DNA of 64,000 bases from Tritonibacter scottomollicae (lineage in GTDB: Bacteria; Pseudomonadota; Alphaproteobacteria; Rhodobacterales; Rhodobacteraceae). The translations under genes were made by a program, and so were the position numbers. Positions 1 through 8,688 of the stretch are shown in pieces; position 1 is the stretch's first letter, and each line of letters begins with the position of its first letter. Location: the NCBI RefSeq assembly GCF_003003215.1, contig NZ_PVUF01000014.1, positions 1 to 64,000 of the forward strand, read 5' to 3'. The notes below the pieces were generated by a model. It was not told where the DNA came from. It saw only the letters and a program-made list of their open reading frames with translations, and ran no database searches.

Positions 1-132
1 CCGGTAGTAAGTCTGAACCGTCACACCGATTTGCCGAACGGCTTCCTGAACCGAGCTCCCTTGCCCTTGCAGCACCTCAACCTGTCGCAGCTTCAGCACG
101 ATGTCCTCGGGCTTCTCTCGTTTGCCTGCCAT
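1..132 (-). CDS. IS3-family transposase OrfA, N-terminal 44 residues (cut by window edge)
   Basis: The minus strand opens with ATG at 130-132, preceded by a strong AGGAGG-type ribosome site, and runs to the window edge. It begins MAGKREKPEDIVLKLRQVEV and ends at VTVQTYYR, the typical start of the small HTH protein (OrfA) of IS3-type elements, which binds the element ends and is joined to OrfB by frameshift. Only the N-terminal helix-turn-helix part is visible. The element end probably lies near 200-215, where the GGAGTGCCCCCACTGAAGTG motif occurs on the minus strand; its exact limit cannot be fixed without the other end. Confidence 0.75.
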   Translation of the reverse strand, partial: MAGKREKPEDIVLKLRQVEVLQGQGSSVQEAVRQIGVTVQTYYR

Positions 133-215
133 CTCGTCGTCCTCCTGAAAACGGGATATTCCTATCCCAAAAGGTGGACCACTTCAGTGGGGGCACTCCA
201 CTTCGTGACACAGAA

Positions 216-540
216 ACTGAAAACGCAGATTTCACACACCGATGGCTCCCGCATACCGGCGTCTTGGTGGAATTCAGCTGTGACTGAACGATGTAGTTAG
301 CAAAATAGCGTCTTCCGCTCGCACTATGGCAGCACCAACACCGCTCCATTTGGCAAAGGGCTAGCGTAATAACACCGAGCATCGGCGCTCCACTTTCACT
401 TGAGTGGGGCGCGGTATCTCACCCCTCGGGTCCCTGACCCGAATGACCTGTATGGAGGTATGTGGACCCCGCCTAATTGCAACGGTCTGTTTTGGCTCTA
501 CATCGGAGGTCGCGATTCCTGATGTATATCGGGCTTCTTA
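216..540. other. Intergenic stretch between two insertion sequences, no gene seen
   Basis: About 325 bases between the IS3-type end and the IS5-type element. The open frames here have no ribosome site, no recognisable protein and no consistent coding character. Probably inter-element debris. Confidence 0.5.
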
Positions 541-550
541 GGGTCAGGAT

Positions 551-979
551 TCATAACCAGTAAATGACGAGAGCCGCGAGGGCGATGGCTGAGAGGAACA
601 CCTTCGGGCATCGATCATAGCGGGTCGCGACGCGCCGCCAGTCCTTGAGCCTGCCGAACATGATCACGATGCGGTTGCGCCGCTTGTGTCTCCTTTTGTC
701 GTATTTGACCGGTGTCTTGCGTTTCTTCCGGCCTGGGATACAGGCGCGTATCCCCTTGTCCAGCAACGCTTCTCTGAACCAATCGGCGTCATAGCCACGA
801 TCCCCGAGTAGCCATTTGACGTTTGGCAGACCACTGAGCAGCGCGCGTGCGCCGATATAATCGCTGACCTGTCCGGCGGTGACGAACAGGTCGATTCGTC
901 GTCCCTGACTGTCGCAGATGGCATGCAGCTTGGTGTTCATACCGCCTTTGGTTCGACCAATCAGGCGACCAAGCCCCCC
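551..979 (-). CDS. IS5-family transposase, second frame (OrfB) reached by -1 frameshift
   Basis: The frame is open from the slippery run at 974-984 down to the stop at 551. It continues the conserved order GGLGRLIGRTKGGMNTKLHA, then LLGDRGYDADWFREAL (second catalytic Asp region) and RRNRIVIMFGRLKDWRRVATRYDR, holding the catalytic Glu-region signature of IS5 transposases. An internal ATG at 940 exists but would lack the join. The two frames together give a complete DDE enzyme, so this is programmed frameshifting rather than decay. Confidence 0.8.
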   Translation of the reverse strand, partial: GGLGRLIGRTKGGMNTKLHAICDSQGRRIDLFVTAGQVSDYIGARALLSGLPNVKWLLGDRGYDADWFREALLDKGIRACIPGRKKRKTPVKYDKRRHKRRNRIVIMFGRLKDWRRVATRYDRCPKVFLSAIALAALVIYWL

Positions 980-1308
980 TTTTTGGCGGCCATGCTGGTC
1001 GCTGTTCGGTGGGCCTTGAGGTATGTCGCGTCGATCATCACGGTCGTCTTCTCGCCGTGTTCCGCCGCCAGTCCGGCCATCATCCGCGCGAAGATGCCTT
1101 TCTCGCTCCAGCGCTTCCAGCGGCTGTAGAGCGTCTTGTGCGGGCCATATGCAGCAGGAGCGTCACGCCACCGCAAGCCATTGCGATTGATGAAGATAAT
1201 CCCGCTCAGCACCCGCTTGTCATCAACCCGGGGCTTCCCGTGTGACTTGGGAAAGAAGGGAGCCAGACGTGCCATCTGCGCGTCGGTCAGCCAGAAGAGA
1301 TCGCTCAT
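961..1308 (-). CDS. IS5-family transposase, first frame (OrfA)
   Basis: 115 aa from the ATG at 1308 (MSDLFWLTDAQMARLAPFFP), the usual start for this group; an upstream in-frame start at 1359 would add 17 residues that are not typical. It carries the DUF4096-like N-terminal domain and the first DDE aspartate region (TTVMIDATYLKAHRTA). It ends soon after a run of five A and six G residues at 974-984 (minus strand). Slipping back one base there continues into the frame that ends at 551, giving a fused transposase of about 252 aa. Confidence 0.8.
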   Translation of the reverse strand: MSDLFWLTDAQMARLAPFFPKSHGKPRVDDKRVLSGIIFINRNGLRWRDAPAAYGPHKTLYSRWKRWSEKGIFARMMAGLAAEHGEKTTVMIDATYLKAHRTATSMAAKKGGLVA

Positions 1309-1380
1309 GTCATCGCTCCGTTTTCGGAAGCGTGAATCACGCAGCGCAACAGAAATCAATGCATTCTGACCCTAGGGCAG

Positions 1381-1706
1381 CCCCACCATCATCCAAGCGA
1401 AAACACATGTCTCACTCCAGCGCTTCCAGCGACTGTAGAATGTTTCCGGAGCCACGGTCCCCTTCAACTGTGAGGGCCATAGGCGCTAGGAGCATCGCGC
1501 CACCTTAACCCATTGCGGTTGATGAAGATAATACCCGCTTAAAACACACTTATCTTCAACTCGAGGCTTGCCATGAGACTTCGGATAAAAAGGTTCCAGA
1601 CGTGCCATTTGCTCGTCGGACAGCCAAAAAAAACCGCTCATAATCACCGCTCTGTTTTCCGGCGCGTGAAACACGCAGCGTGGCCGAAATCAGTGAATTC
1701 TGACCC
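1381..1706 (-). pseudogene. Truncated, decayed IS5-family transposase remnant
   Basis: The minus strand from the element end at 1706 (GGGTCAGAATTCACTG) encodes MSGFFWLSDEQMARLEPFYPKSHGKPRVEDKCVLSG, closely related to the intact IS5 copy next door. It then loses frame within a few dozen codons. A further stretch reading SRWKRWSETCVFAWMMVGL persists in another frame near 1381-1440. No catalytic domain or second end is present. The remnant stops where the neighbouring intact IS begins, so that element may have inserted into or recombined with it. Confidence 0.75.
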
Positions 1707-1740
1707 TAGCTGTGTTGGCTTTGGTGATGTAAACGCCCCC

Positions 1741-1772
1741 GACGGCATCAATTTGCCAAGGTGGGTCTGCAA
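1741..1772 (+). repeat. Short inverted repeat flanking cassette 1 (left copy)
   Basis: A 32-bp segment beginning GACGGCATCAAT matches the minus strand at 12091-12122 at 29 of 32 positions by eye, with weaker similarity upstream. The pair brackets the lysR-to-ldh block plus the IS110 element. It resembles an IS scar. Confidence 0.6.
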
Positions 1773-1804
1773 CGATCCACATAGGAGAGCGGTTGAGGCA
1801 CGGT

Positions 1805-2731
1805 TCAGGGCGCGTCTGACAGGCGCGCAGCATCAAGAGCGGCCTCCGACCCGACCTGCAACGTCGCCACCGTCTCTTTGATGCATTCTTCCAGAAAGCG
1901 TGCCGCGGGCGAGATAGACGAATCGGCCTTACGCAGCAGGTGAATTTCGCGCCGCGCCGTCGCATCCGCTAGCGGACGAAACACCAGTTCACCCACAGCT
2001 GCAGCCGATATGGCCATTTCCGGCAGCAGTGTGACCCCGATTTTCGCGCGCAGCATGCCAAAGATCGAGGTCAGGTTCTGCGCCGTCAGTAGCGCCTGCG
2101 CATGCAGGTCCCGCGCAGCGGCCGCTTCGATCCCGGCCGAGAGGCTGTTGGCAATCAGGCGATGTTCGGCCAGCTCTGCCCAGCTCACTGGCCCATCCTG
2201 CTGCGCCAGTGGATGGTCAGGTGCGCAGATCACCCCAAACTCGTCCGACAACAGCAACTCGCTGTGAAGCCCCGCATCATGTTTGCCCTTGGTGGCAATG
2301 CCAATGTCTATACGATTGCGCGACAGCTCATGCCGGATAGAGCTGGAGTCCATGTCGCGAACCTCGACGTCCACCTCCCCGAAGTCGTTGATGTAGCGCG
2401 AAAACACCTGCGGAATGATGGTGCCTGCAACCGAGGGCACGGTTGCGATCCGCACCCGCCCGTAGACGGCGCGGGCATATCCCTCGATGGCGCGCACGGT
2501 GGTGTCGAAATGCTGAACCTCCCGCTCCGCCTGCTCGAGCACAAAAGCGCCCAAGGCCGTCAGCCGGTTCTTCCGATCCGTCTCGAACAGCGGTTCGTCC
2601 AGATGCGCCTCTAGCTGTTTCAACATCATCGACAGGGCCGAGGGAGTTCTGCCCAGAACCTCTGCCGCGTCGCTCAGGTTGCCGCTGCGGGCCACGGTCA
2701 CATAGGCGCGCAAAGTCTCAATTTTGAGCAT
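1805..2731 (-). CDS. LysR-family transcriptional regulator
   Basis: 308 aa from the ATG at 2731, chosen because AGGAG lies seven bases upstream; an in-frame ATG at 2755 would overlap the operator dyad. Residues about 3-60 form the LysR winged helix (LRAYVTVARSGNLSDAAEVLGRTPSALSMMLKQLEAHL). The rest is the LysR substrate-binding domain. The gene is divergent from the aldehyde dehydrogenase gene at 2848, with a dyad between them, so it most likely controls the 2848-10412 operon in response to the substrate or an intermediate. The ligand is unknown. Confidence 0.9.
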   Translation of the reverse strand: MLKIETLRAYVTVARSGNLSDAAEVLGRTPSALSMMLKQLEAHLDEPLFETDRKNRLTALGAFVLEQAEREVQHFDTTVRAIEGYARAVYGRVRIATVPSVAGTIIPQVFSRYINDFGEVDVEVRDMDSSSIRHELSRNRIDIGIATKGKHDAGLHSELLLSDEFGVICAPDHPLAQQDGPVSWAELAEHRLIANSLSAGIEAAAARDLHAQALLTAQNLTSIFGMLRAKIGVTLLPEMAISAAAVGELVFRPLADATARREIHLLRKADSSISPAARFLEECIKETVATLQVGSEAALDAARLSDAP

Positions 2732-2744
2732 GGTTTTGCTCCTG

Positions 2745-2765
2745 AATTTCAGCAAATCTGAAATT
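2745..2765. promoter_or_regulatory. Probable LysR operator dyad
   Basis: AATTTCAG and CTGAAATT form a perfect 8-bp inverted repeat with a 5-base spacer in the divergent lysR/aldehyde dehydrogenase promoter region. This fits the T-N11-A type of LysR site. It sits just upstream of the lysR start, so autoregulation and activation of the divergent operon are both plausible. Confidence 0.65.
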
Positions 2766-2847
2766 TACTTAAGAACTTTAAGTTTGCCTGAATGAAATCA
2801 GCGAGTCCATACCGGAGAAAACGGACTCCTGACGAGGCAAGACATCC

Positions 2848-4296
2848 ATGAGAGAGATTCAAAAGAACCTGATTGCAGGCGAATGGCAGGCTGGCGAAGG
2901 CGAGATCGAGAACCGCAATCCCTCCGACCTCTCCGATCTGGTCGGGCTGTTTGCCCAGGCCAGCAGCGATCAGCTTGATGCGACGCTGGCGCATGCCCGC
3001 AGCGCGCAGCAGGAATGGGCCGCCTACGGGATGGAACGCAAACAGGCGGTGCTGATGGCGATCGGCACCGAGCTGATGACCCGGGCCGAAGAACTCGGCA
3101 CGTTGCTCTCGCGCGAAGAAGGCAAACCGCTGGCCGAGGGCAGGGGCGAGATCTATCGCGCCGGTCAGTTCTTTACCTACTACGCTGCCGAATGCCTGCG
3201 CCAGTTGGGCGAGAACGCCGACTCCGTTCGTGCTGGTGTGGAAATCGACGTGCGCCGCGAACCCGTCGGCACCGTGGCGATCATCAGCCCGTGGAATTTC
3301 CCCACCGCCACCGCCGCGTGGAAGATCGCGCCGGCGCTGTGCTATGGCAATGCCGTGGTGTGGAAACCGGCCAATGTGACCCCGGCCTCTGCCGTGGCCC
3401 TGACCGAGATTATCGCGCGCCAGGATATTCCCCGGGGGCTGTTCAGCCTCGTTATGGGCGCTGGCCGCAGCATCGGCCAGAGGCTTGTTGAAAGCCCGCA
3501 GATCGACGCGATTTCCTTTACCGGCTCGGTGCCGGTGGGCAAGGGCATCGCGGCGGCGGCAATCCAGAACCTGACCAAGGTGCAGATGGAAATGGGCTCC
3601 AAGAACGCGCTGGCGGTGATGGACGACGCGGATCTGGACCTGGCTGTGACGCTGGCCGTTGGCGGCGCATTCGGCGGCACCGGTCAGAAATGCACCGCGT
3701 CTTCGCGCCTTGTGGTCCATGAGGCCGTGCACGATGCCTTTGTTGAGAAACTGGTAGCCGGCACCCAAGCGATGACGGTCGGCCATGCGCTGGAGCACGG
3801 CACCCAGATGGGCCCGGTGGTGAGCAAGCAGCAACTGACCGACAACCTCGCCTATGTGGATCTTGGCCGTTCCGAGGGCGCGGAACTGGCCTGCGGCGGC
3901 CAGCGGCTGGAGAGGGCAACCGAGGGCTTCTACATGTCGCCGGGCGTGTTCCTGAACACCACCAACCAGATGCGCATCAACCGCGAAGAGATGTTCGCGC
4001 CGCTGACCTCGGTCATCAAGGTCGCAAGCTATGACGAGGCGCTGTCGGTGGTGAATGACACCAACTTCGGCCTGACATCGGGCATCGTGACCCGCTCGCT
4101 CGCCTGCGCCACCCATTTCCGCCGCAACGCACGTACCGGCGTGGTGACCGTGAACCTGCCGACGGCGGGCACCGACTACCACGTGCCCTTTGGCGGGCGC
4201 GGTGACAGCTCTTACGGGCCGCGCGAACAGGGCAAGGCCGCGGCAGAGTTCTACACCACGGTCAAGACCGCCTACATCAGCGCCGGGCCTGTGTAA
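2848..4296 (+). CDS. NAD(P)-dependent aldehyde dehydrogenase (semialdehyde dehydrogenase type)
   Basis: 482 aa, normal length for the soluble ALDH superfamily. Visible signatures are the cofactor-fold motif SPWNFPTATAAWKIAPAL, the FTGSVPVGKGIAAAA loop, the general-base Glu in QMEMGSKNALAV and the nucleophile Cys in GGTGQKCTASSR. The sequence style resembles alpha-ketoglutaric semialdehyde and succinate-semialdehyde dehydrogenases, but the substrate cannot be read from the sequence. It is first in an operon with a dipeptidase-family protein, whose ATG overlaps its stop codon by one base, and a BCCT transporter. It probably oxidises an aldehyde formed during catabolism of the imported compound. 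Confidence 0.9.
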   Translation: MREIQKNLIAGEWQAGEGEIENRNPSDLSDLVGLFAQASSDQLDATLAHARSAQQEWAAYGMERKQAVLMAIGTELMTRAEELGTLLSREEGKPLAEGRGEIYRAGQFFTYYAAECLRQLGENADSVRAGVEIDVRREPVGTVAIISPWNFPTATAAWKIAPALCYGNAVVWKPANVTPASAVALTEIIARQDIPRGLFSLVMGAGRSIGQRLVESPQIDAISFTGSVPVGKGIAAAAIQNLTKVQMEMGSKNALAVMDDADLDLAVTLAVGGAFGGTGQKCTASSRLVVHEAVHDAFVEKLVAGTQAMTVGHALEHGTQMGPVVSKQQLTDNLAYVDLGRSEGAELACGGQRLERATEGFYMSPGVFLNTTNQMRINREEMFAPLTSVIKVASYDEALSVVNDTNFGLTSGIVTRSLACATHFRRNARTGVVTVNLPTAGTDYHVPFGGRGDSSYGPREQGKAAAEFYTTVKTAYISAGPV

Positions 4297-5276
4297 TGCG
4301 GATCGACGGCCTGCAATATGCCAACTGGTCGGAAAAGATCTTCCGGCAGCTGCGCGAAGGTGGCGTGGACGCGATCCATGTCACCATCGCCTACCACGAG
4401 AATTTCCGCGAAGCGGTGCTCAACTTTGAGAAATGGAACCGCTGGTTCGAGCAATTTCCGGATCTGATCCTCAAGGGGCAGACAGCCGCCGATATCGACA
4501 CCGCCCGAGCCACCGAACGCACGGCCGTGTTCTTCGGATTCCAGAACCCAAGTCCGATCGAGGATGATATCAGCCTAGTGGAGATCGTACACACCCTAGG
4601 CGCCCGCTTCATGCAGCTGACCTACAACAACCAGTCGCTGCTGGCCTCGGGCTGCTACGAGGACGAGGACACCGGGCTGACCCGCATGGGCAAGCAGGTG
4701 GTGCGGGAGATGAATCGTGTCGGCCTGGTGGTGGACATGAGCCATTCCGGCGATCGCTCCACCATCGCGGCGGCAGACCATTCCGACCGGCCCATCGCAA
4801 TCACCCATGCCAACCCGCATGCTTGGGCCCCGGCGCTGCGCAACAAGCGCGACGACGTCATCCGTGCGGTTACGGAAAACGGCGGCATGTTCGGCTTTTC
4901 GGTCTACCCGCATCACCTGAAGGGCAAATCGGAATGCAGCTTGCAGGACTTCTGCGAAATGGTGGCCCGCACCGCCGAACGGTTCGGCGCGACGCAACTC
5001 GGGATCGGCACCGACCTGTGTCAGGACCAGCCCGACAGCGTGGTGGAATGGATGCGCGTGGGCCGCTGGACCAAAGAAATCGACTATGGCGAGGGGTCAA
5101 AATCCGCGCCTGGTTTCCCGGACATGCCCGAATGGTTCCGCGATAACCGCGACTTTTCCAATATCGAGCGCGGCTTGCGCGCCACCGGCCTAAGCGAGGC
5201 GGAGGTGGGCGGCATCATGGGCGGCAACTGGTATCGCTTCTTTTCTGAAAACTTTGGCCCCAAAACAACAACATAA
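4296..5276 (+). CDS. M19 family (membrane dipeptidase/renal dipeptidase-like) metallohydrolase
   Basis: 326 aa. The start ATG overlaps the preceding TAA, so translation is coupled. The family fold is shown by QLTYNNQSLLASGCYE, VVDMSHSGDRST and PIAITHANPHAWAP (metal-ligand histidines), then LGIGTDLCQ and GGIMGGNWYRFF near the C-terminus. M19 proteins are amidohydrolase-fold zinc enzymes that cleave dipeptides or related amides. No signal peptide is visible, so it is probably cytoplasmic. Placed between an aldehyde dehydrogenase and a BCCT transporter, it may hydrolyse an imported amide, lactam or N-acyl compound; that is inference. Confidence 0.85.
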   Translation: MRIDGLQYANWSEKIFRQLREGGVDAIHVTIAYHENFREAVLNFEKWNRWFEQFPDLILKGQTAADIDTARATERTAVFFGFQNPSPIEDDISLVEIVHTLGARFMQLTYNNQSLLASGCYEDEDTGLTRMGKQVVREMNRVGLVVDMSHSGDRSTIAAADHSDRPIAITHANPHAWAPALRNKRDDVIRAVTENGGMFGFSVYPHHLKGKSECSLQDFCEMVARTAERFGATQLGIGTDLCQDQPDSVVEWMRVGRWTKEIDYGEGSKSAPGFPDMPEWFRDNRDFSNIERGLRATGLSEAEVGGIMGGNWYRFFSENFGPKTTT

Positions 5277-5340
5277 CCGGTCGAAGAGGACAACTTGCCC
5301 GCGCGGCAGACGCGGCACGGGCGGACAACGGGAGGGACTT

Positions 5341-6885
5341 ATGTCCGACGCAACACAAGACGAAATCAAAAAGGACAGCCGCGTGAACGTGCCGCTGTTC
5401 CTGATCTCCGGCGGTTTTATCGCACTGTTCTGCCTGGCGGCGCTGATCAACCTCGACGCGCTCTCGGCAGCGGTCGACTGGGGGTTCAACATCGCGGCCA
5501 CCTACTTTGGGCTGTATTGGCAGGTGCTGCTGCTGGCGACCTTCCTGATCGGGCTGGTGCTGTGCGTTCTGCCTGGCGGGCGGGCGATCATGGGCGGGCT
5601 TACGGCACCGGAATTCACCACCTTCCAGTGGGGGTCGATGATCATGTGCACCCTGCTTGCGGGCGGGGGCGTCTTCTGGGCGGCGGGAGAGCCGATTGCC
5701 CATTTCCTCTATTCGCCGCCGCTTTATGGCGCCGAAGGCGCGACAGAGGCCGCGGTGAACCCGGCGATCGCGCAGAGCTTCATGCACTGGGGGTTCCTTG
5801 CCTGGGCCATCCTCGGCTCGCTGACCACGGTGATGCTGATGCATTACCACTATGAAAAGGGACTGCCACTCGCGCCTCGTACACTGCTCTACCCGGTGTT
5901 CGGCGACAAGGCGATCCACGGCCCCATCGGGCTGATTGCTGACGCATCTTCCATCATCGCGGTGGTGGCCGGGACCGTCGGGCCGATCGGCTTTCTTGGT
6001 CTGCAAGTCAGCTATGGTTTTAGTGATCTCTTTGGTCTGCCCGACAGCTTTGCCACTCAGTTCGCGGTCATCGCCGGATTGGTCACGATCTATACCATCT
6101 CCGCAATGACCGGTTTGTCGCGTGGCATCCAGATGCTTTCAAAGATCAACGTTGTGCTGGCTGCTCTCTTGCTGCTGTTCGTGCTGGTAGCCGGGCCGAC
6201 CACGTTCATCTTCGGCTCGTTCTTTTCCGGATTTGGCACCTATGTCGGCAATTTCTTCCAGATGGCCCTGTTCCGCGGTGAAGCGGGCGTGTTCGGCGAT
6301 CCCGGCTGGCTTGGTTGGTGGACAGTGTTTTTCTGGGGCTGGTTCATGGGTTACGGACCGCTGATGGCGATGTTTATCGCCCGAGTCTCCCGTGGGCGCT
6401 CTATCCGCTCGATCATCCTCATGCTCTCGGTGATTGCACCGATCGTGACCAATTTCTGGTTCACCATTGTCGGCGGCACCGGCATCGCGATGGAACTGGC
6501 GGAACCCGGCACCATCTCTGCCGCCTTCGAAGGCTTCAACCTGCCCGCCGCTCTGCTGGCGATCACCACCAACTTGCCGATGGGCTTTGTGATCTCGGTC
6601 CTTTTCCTGATCCTGACCACCATCTTTGTGGCCACCACCGGCGATTCCATGAGCTATGTGATCTCCGCCACCATGAGCCGCGACGACACGCCGCCCACAG
6701 CCGTGCGGGTGTTCTGGGGCGTTGCCATGGGTGTCATGGCGGTGATCCTGATCTCCGTCGGCTCTGGCGGTGTCTCCAAGCTACAGAGCTTCATCGTGGT
6801 AACGGCGGTGCCGGTGTCGCTGCTCCTGCTGCCCTCGCTCTGGGATGCGCTGCGCATCACGCTAGCTAAAGGCAAAGAAAGCTGA
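5341..6885 (+). CDS. BCCT-family transporter
   Basis: 514 aa from the ATG at 5341, preceded by GGAGGG; the open frame extends upstream but that part is not protein-like. About twelve hydrophobic segments are visible. The family signature of the eighth helix is present (WWTVFFWGWFMGYGPLMAMFIARVSRGRSIR). BCCT carriers import quaternary ammonium and related zwitterions such as betaines and carnitine by Na+ or H+ symport or by exchange. The usual tryptophan-rich box is only partly matched, so substrate is open. In this operon it is the likely entry point for the catabolised substrate. Confidence 0.9.
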   Translation: MSDATQDEIKKDSRVNVPLFLISGGFIALFCLAALINLDALSAAVDWGFNIAATYFGLYWQVLLLATFLIGLVLCVLPGGRAIMGGLTAPEFTTFQWGSMIMCTLLAGGGVFWAAGEPIAHFLYSPPLYGAEGATEAAVNPAIAQSFMHWGFLAWAILGSLTTVMLMHYHYEKGLPLAPRTLLYPVFGDKAIHGPIGLIADASSIIAVVAGTVGPIGFLGLQVSYGFSDLFGLPDSFATQFAVIAGLVTIYTISAMTGLSRGIQMLSKINVVLAALLLLFVLVAGPTTFIFGSFFSGFGTYVGNFFQMALFRGEAGVFGDPGWLGWWTVFFWGWFMGYGPLMAMFIARVSRGRSIRSIILMLSVIAPIVTNFWFTIVGGTGIAMELAEPGTISAAFEGFNLPAALLAITTNLPMGFVISVLFLILTTIFVATTGDSMSYVISATMSRDDTPPTAVRVFWGVAMGVMAVILISVGSGGVSKLQSFIVVTAVPVSLLLLPSLWDALRITLAKGKES

Positions 6886-6891
6886 ACCTTT

Positions 6892-6918
6892 GCCCGGGCG
6901 CACCTGCGTGCCCGGGCG
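6892..6918 (+). terminator. GC-rich hairpin after the transporter gene
   Basis: Two GCCCGGGC arms face each other across a short loop, with a two-base bulge. No T run follows, so this may be an mRNA-processing or attenuation hairpin rather than a full terminator. Confidence 0.35.
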
Positions 6919-6996
6919 TCTATCCTGGCTGGAGGTGCTCCGGTCGACATACACACGGACTCTATCGACGCACACCCATTTTAAAGGCTCGACCGC

Positions 6997-8688
6997 ATGA
7001 CCGACGTTCCCGCCCGTGATCCAGATCTGGTAATGCGCCTCGCGCGCCTCGGCTCGATCCACCAGTTCCGCCTGTCGTTCATGCGGATCCTAACCCGCCG
7101 CATGGCGCGCGAAGGTTGGCGCTTCGAACAAACAGTGTTCGAGATCAACGAGCGCGGTGAGGGCCATGCAGTCTATACTGCCCATACACCTGACCGCGCT
7201 TATTCGCTTATCGCCTTTGCGCATGACCTGCCGCCGGAGAAACGCTCCGACCGGGTGATCGCCGACGCCTGGGACGCGACCTTCACCCTGTTTGACGGTA
7301 TCCCGACGCCTGAGGACATCGCGCGGCTGGCACAGAATATCCCCCTGCAGGAAGCAGGCCGCGTCACCGGCAGCGAGCTTTCGGTCTCTCGCGCCAACCG
7401 CTCGGTGCGGCTGTGGGAGCATGTGGTGACCGCGCTGGCCGCCGGACAGCAGCCCGACGCGGTACAGATCGACGCCGTCGGCTACCTGATGCGCACCACC
7501 GCAGTTTACGGCTCCGGCAAGTTGGGCGCGGCAGATCGCGAGATGATCGCCGACCGCCCCGAATTCCGGGTGCCGTTTCAGGCCGAGATGCTCTCGGTCT
7601 ACCTGACCCGCTGGTTCGTCACCGACCTTGTACAACATATGGCGGATTGCCGCGCCGCGCGGTTGGGCAAGACCGCCGCGACCCTTGCACCCGAACTGGC
7701 GCGTTCGATGGGGATTGGCAATTCCACCGGGCTTGGCATGGCCCCCTTCCTGCTGAACCACCCGGTGCTGTTCAACAACTGGATCGCCGCACGGGAGACT
7801 GCCCTCAGCCGGGTGCGCGGCCTCGATCAGGCCAGCCCTGTGGACATTGCCCTGTTTCGCGACCTGTTCGACCGCGCTGTGCAGCTGGTCAACAGCTGGC
7901 ACTCCGAACACCCGGTTCAGTTGGGCAAACTAAAGGCGCTGAGGGACGACATCGACCAGTTGCGCGGCTACCTGGAGCGGGCGGATCTGTCGGCGCCCAC
8001 CCCATGGGATACACTCTACCGCTGGGCCGAGACCACCCTGTCGCTGGAAGGGCAGGAATGGATCGCCTCTCTGATGCTGGAACCCTACGGGACACTGGTG
8101 GATGATCTGGCCGCCACCATGTCTGCCGACAACACTGCCACTTTCCGCATCGCCGGCGCCATGTCGATCAGGGATTTGCGCAACTTGCTGGACCGGATCT
8201 ATGCCTGGGCCATAGAGACAGACTGGTCGGAGCCGGGCAACAAGGCCCGCGCCTGGTACGTGTCCGAGGAAAAGCTGGAACCGCGCCTTGGCGAACGGTT
8301 CGAGGAGCCGATCGAAGCCTATGAACAGCCGCTTGCTCCGGGCCGCGATGCCGCCCTGCTGCATGCGGCGCTGAAACACTGGCCGGACGAGGCGCAAGTT
8401 GCCGAATTCATCCTGCGCCATCCCGAGCACCGGCACGTGCTGCGCCGGGTCCAAATCGTGGGCCGCGCGCCTTATGCGGAAATTCGCGACAACACGATTT
8501 CCGACCGGGTGATGCCGATAGACATGCTGCGGTGCAAGCTGGCGTTCTTCGGTGCGACCAAATTCGATCCGCGCTCTGATCGCTGGGTACGCATCTGCAT
8601 GTATGGCAACGCCCCGCTGCCTTGCGAATTGTCGCCGGAGACCGCCGATCTCTGGGTTTACCCCACTTTACCGGAGGGCCACGCATGA
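6997..8688 (+). CDS. Conserved hypothetical protein in cassette 1
   Basis: 563 aa, soluble, no signal peptide or membrane segment. I do not recognise a named domain. It starts MTDVPARDPDLVMRLARLG and is rich in Arg, Leu and Ala helices, with HSEHPVQLGKLKALRDDIDQ in the middle. Its stop codon overlaps the start of the DUF3726 gene (ATGA), so the two are translationally coupled and probably work together. The constant setting among catabolic enzymes suggests an enzyme or enzyme partner. No catalytic motif could be identified. Confidence 0.75.
   Translation: MTDVPARDPDLVMRLARLGSIHQFRLSFMRILTRRMAREGWRFEQTVFEINERGEGHAVYTAHTPDRAYSLIAFAHDLPPEKRSDRVIADAWDATFTLFDGIPTPEDIARLAQNIPLQEAGRVTGSELSVSRANRSVRLWEHVVTALAAGQQPDAVQIDAVGYLMRTTAVYGSGKLGAADREMIADRPEFRVPFQAEMLSVYLTRWFVTDLVQHMADCRAARLGKTAATLAPELARSMGIGNSTGLGMAPFLLNHPVLFNNWIAARETALSRVRGLDQASPVDIALFRDLFDRAVQLVNSWHSEHPVQLGKLKALRDDIDQLRGYLERADLSAPTPWDTLYRWAETTLSLEGQEWIASLMLEPYGTLVDDLAATMSADNTATFRIAGAMSIRDLRNLLDRIYAWAIETDWSEPGNKARAWYVSEEKLEPRLGERFEEPIEAYEQPLAPGRDAALLHAALKHWPDEAQVAEFILRHPEHRHVLRRVQIVGRAPYAEIRDNTISDRVMPIDMLRCKLAFFGATKFDPRSDRWVRICMYGNAPLPCELSPETADLWVYPTLPEGHA

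Larger units (their letters stand above)
541..1373 (-). mobile_element. Complete IS5-family (IS427-like) insertion sequence, 833 bp
   Basis: The ends are imperfect inverted repeats: GGGTCAGGATTCAT at 541 and its partner GGGTCAGAATGCAT read from 1373 on the minus strand. Each is bordered by a TA-containing triplet (TTA left, TAG right), consistent with the short TA-type target duplication of this group. One transposase is encoded on the minus strand in two frames joined by a slippery run. The length fits the IS427 group. It appears intact and could be active. Its right end abuts the truncated relative at 1381-1706. Confidence 0.85.

Noticed and set aside
2749-4182. 477-codon minus-strand frame opposite the aldehyde dehydrogenase
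   Set aside because: It mirrors a well-supported enzyme gene in high-GC DNA; composition is rich in His, Arg and Gly as expected for an antisense shadow.
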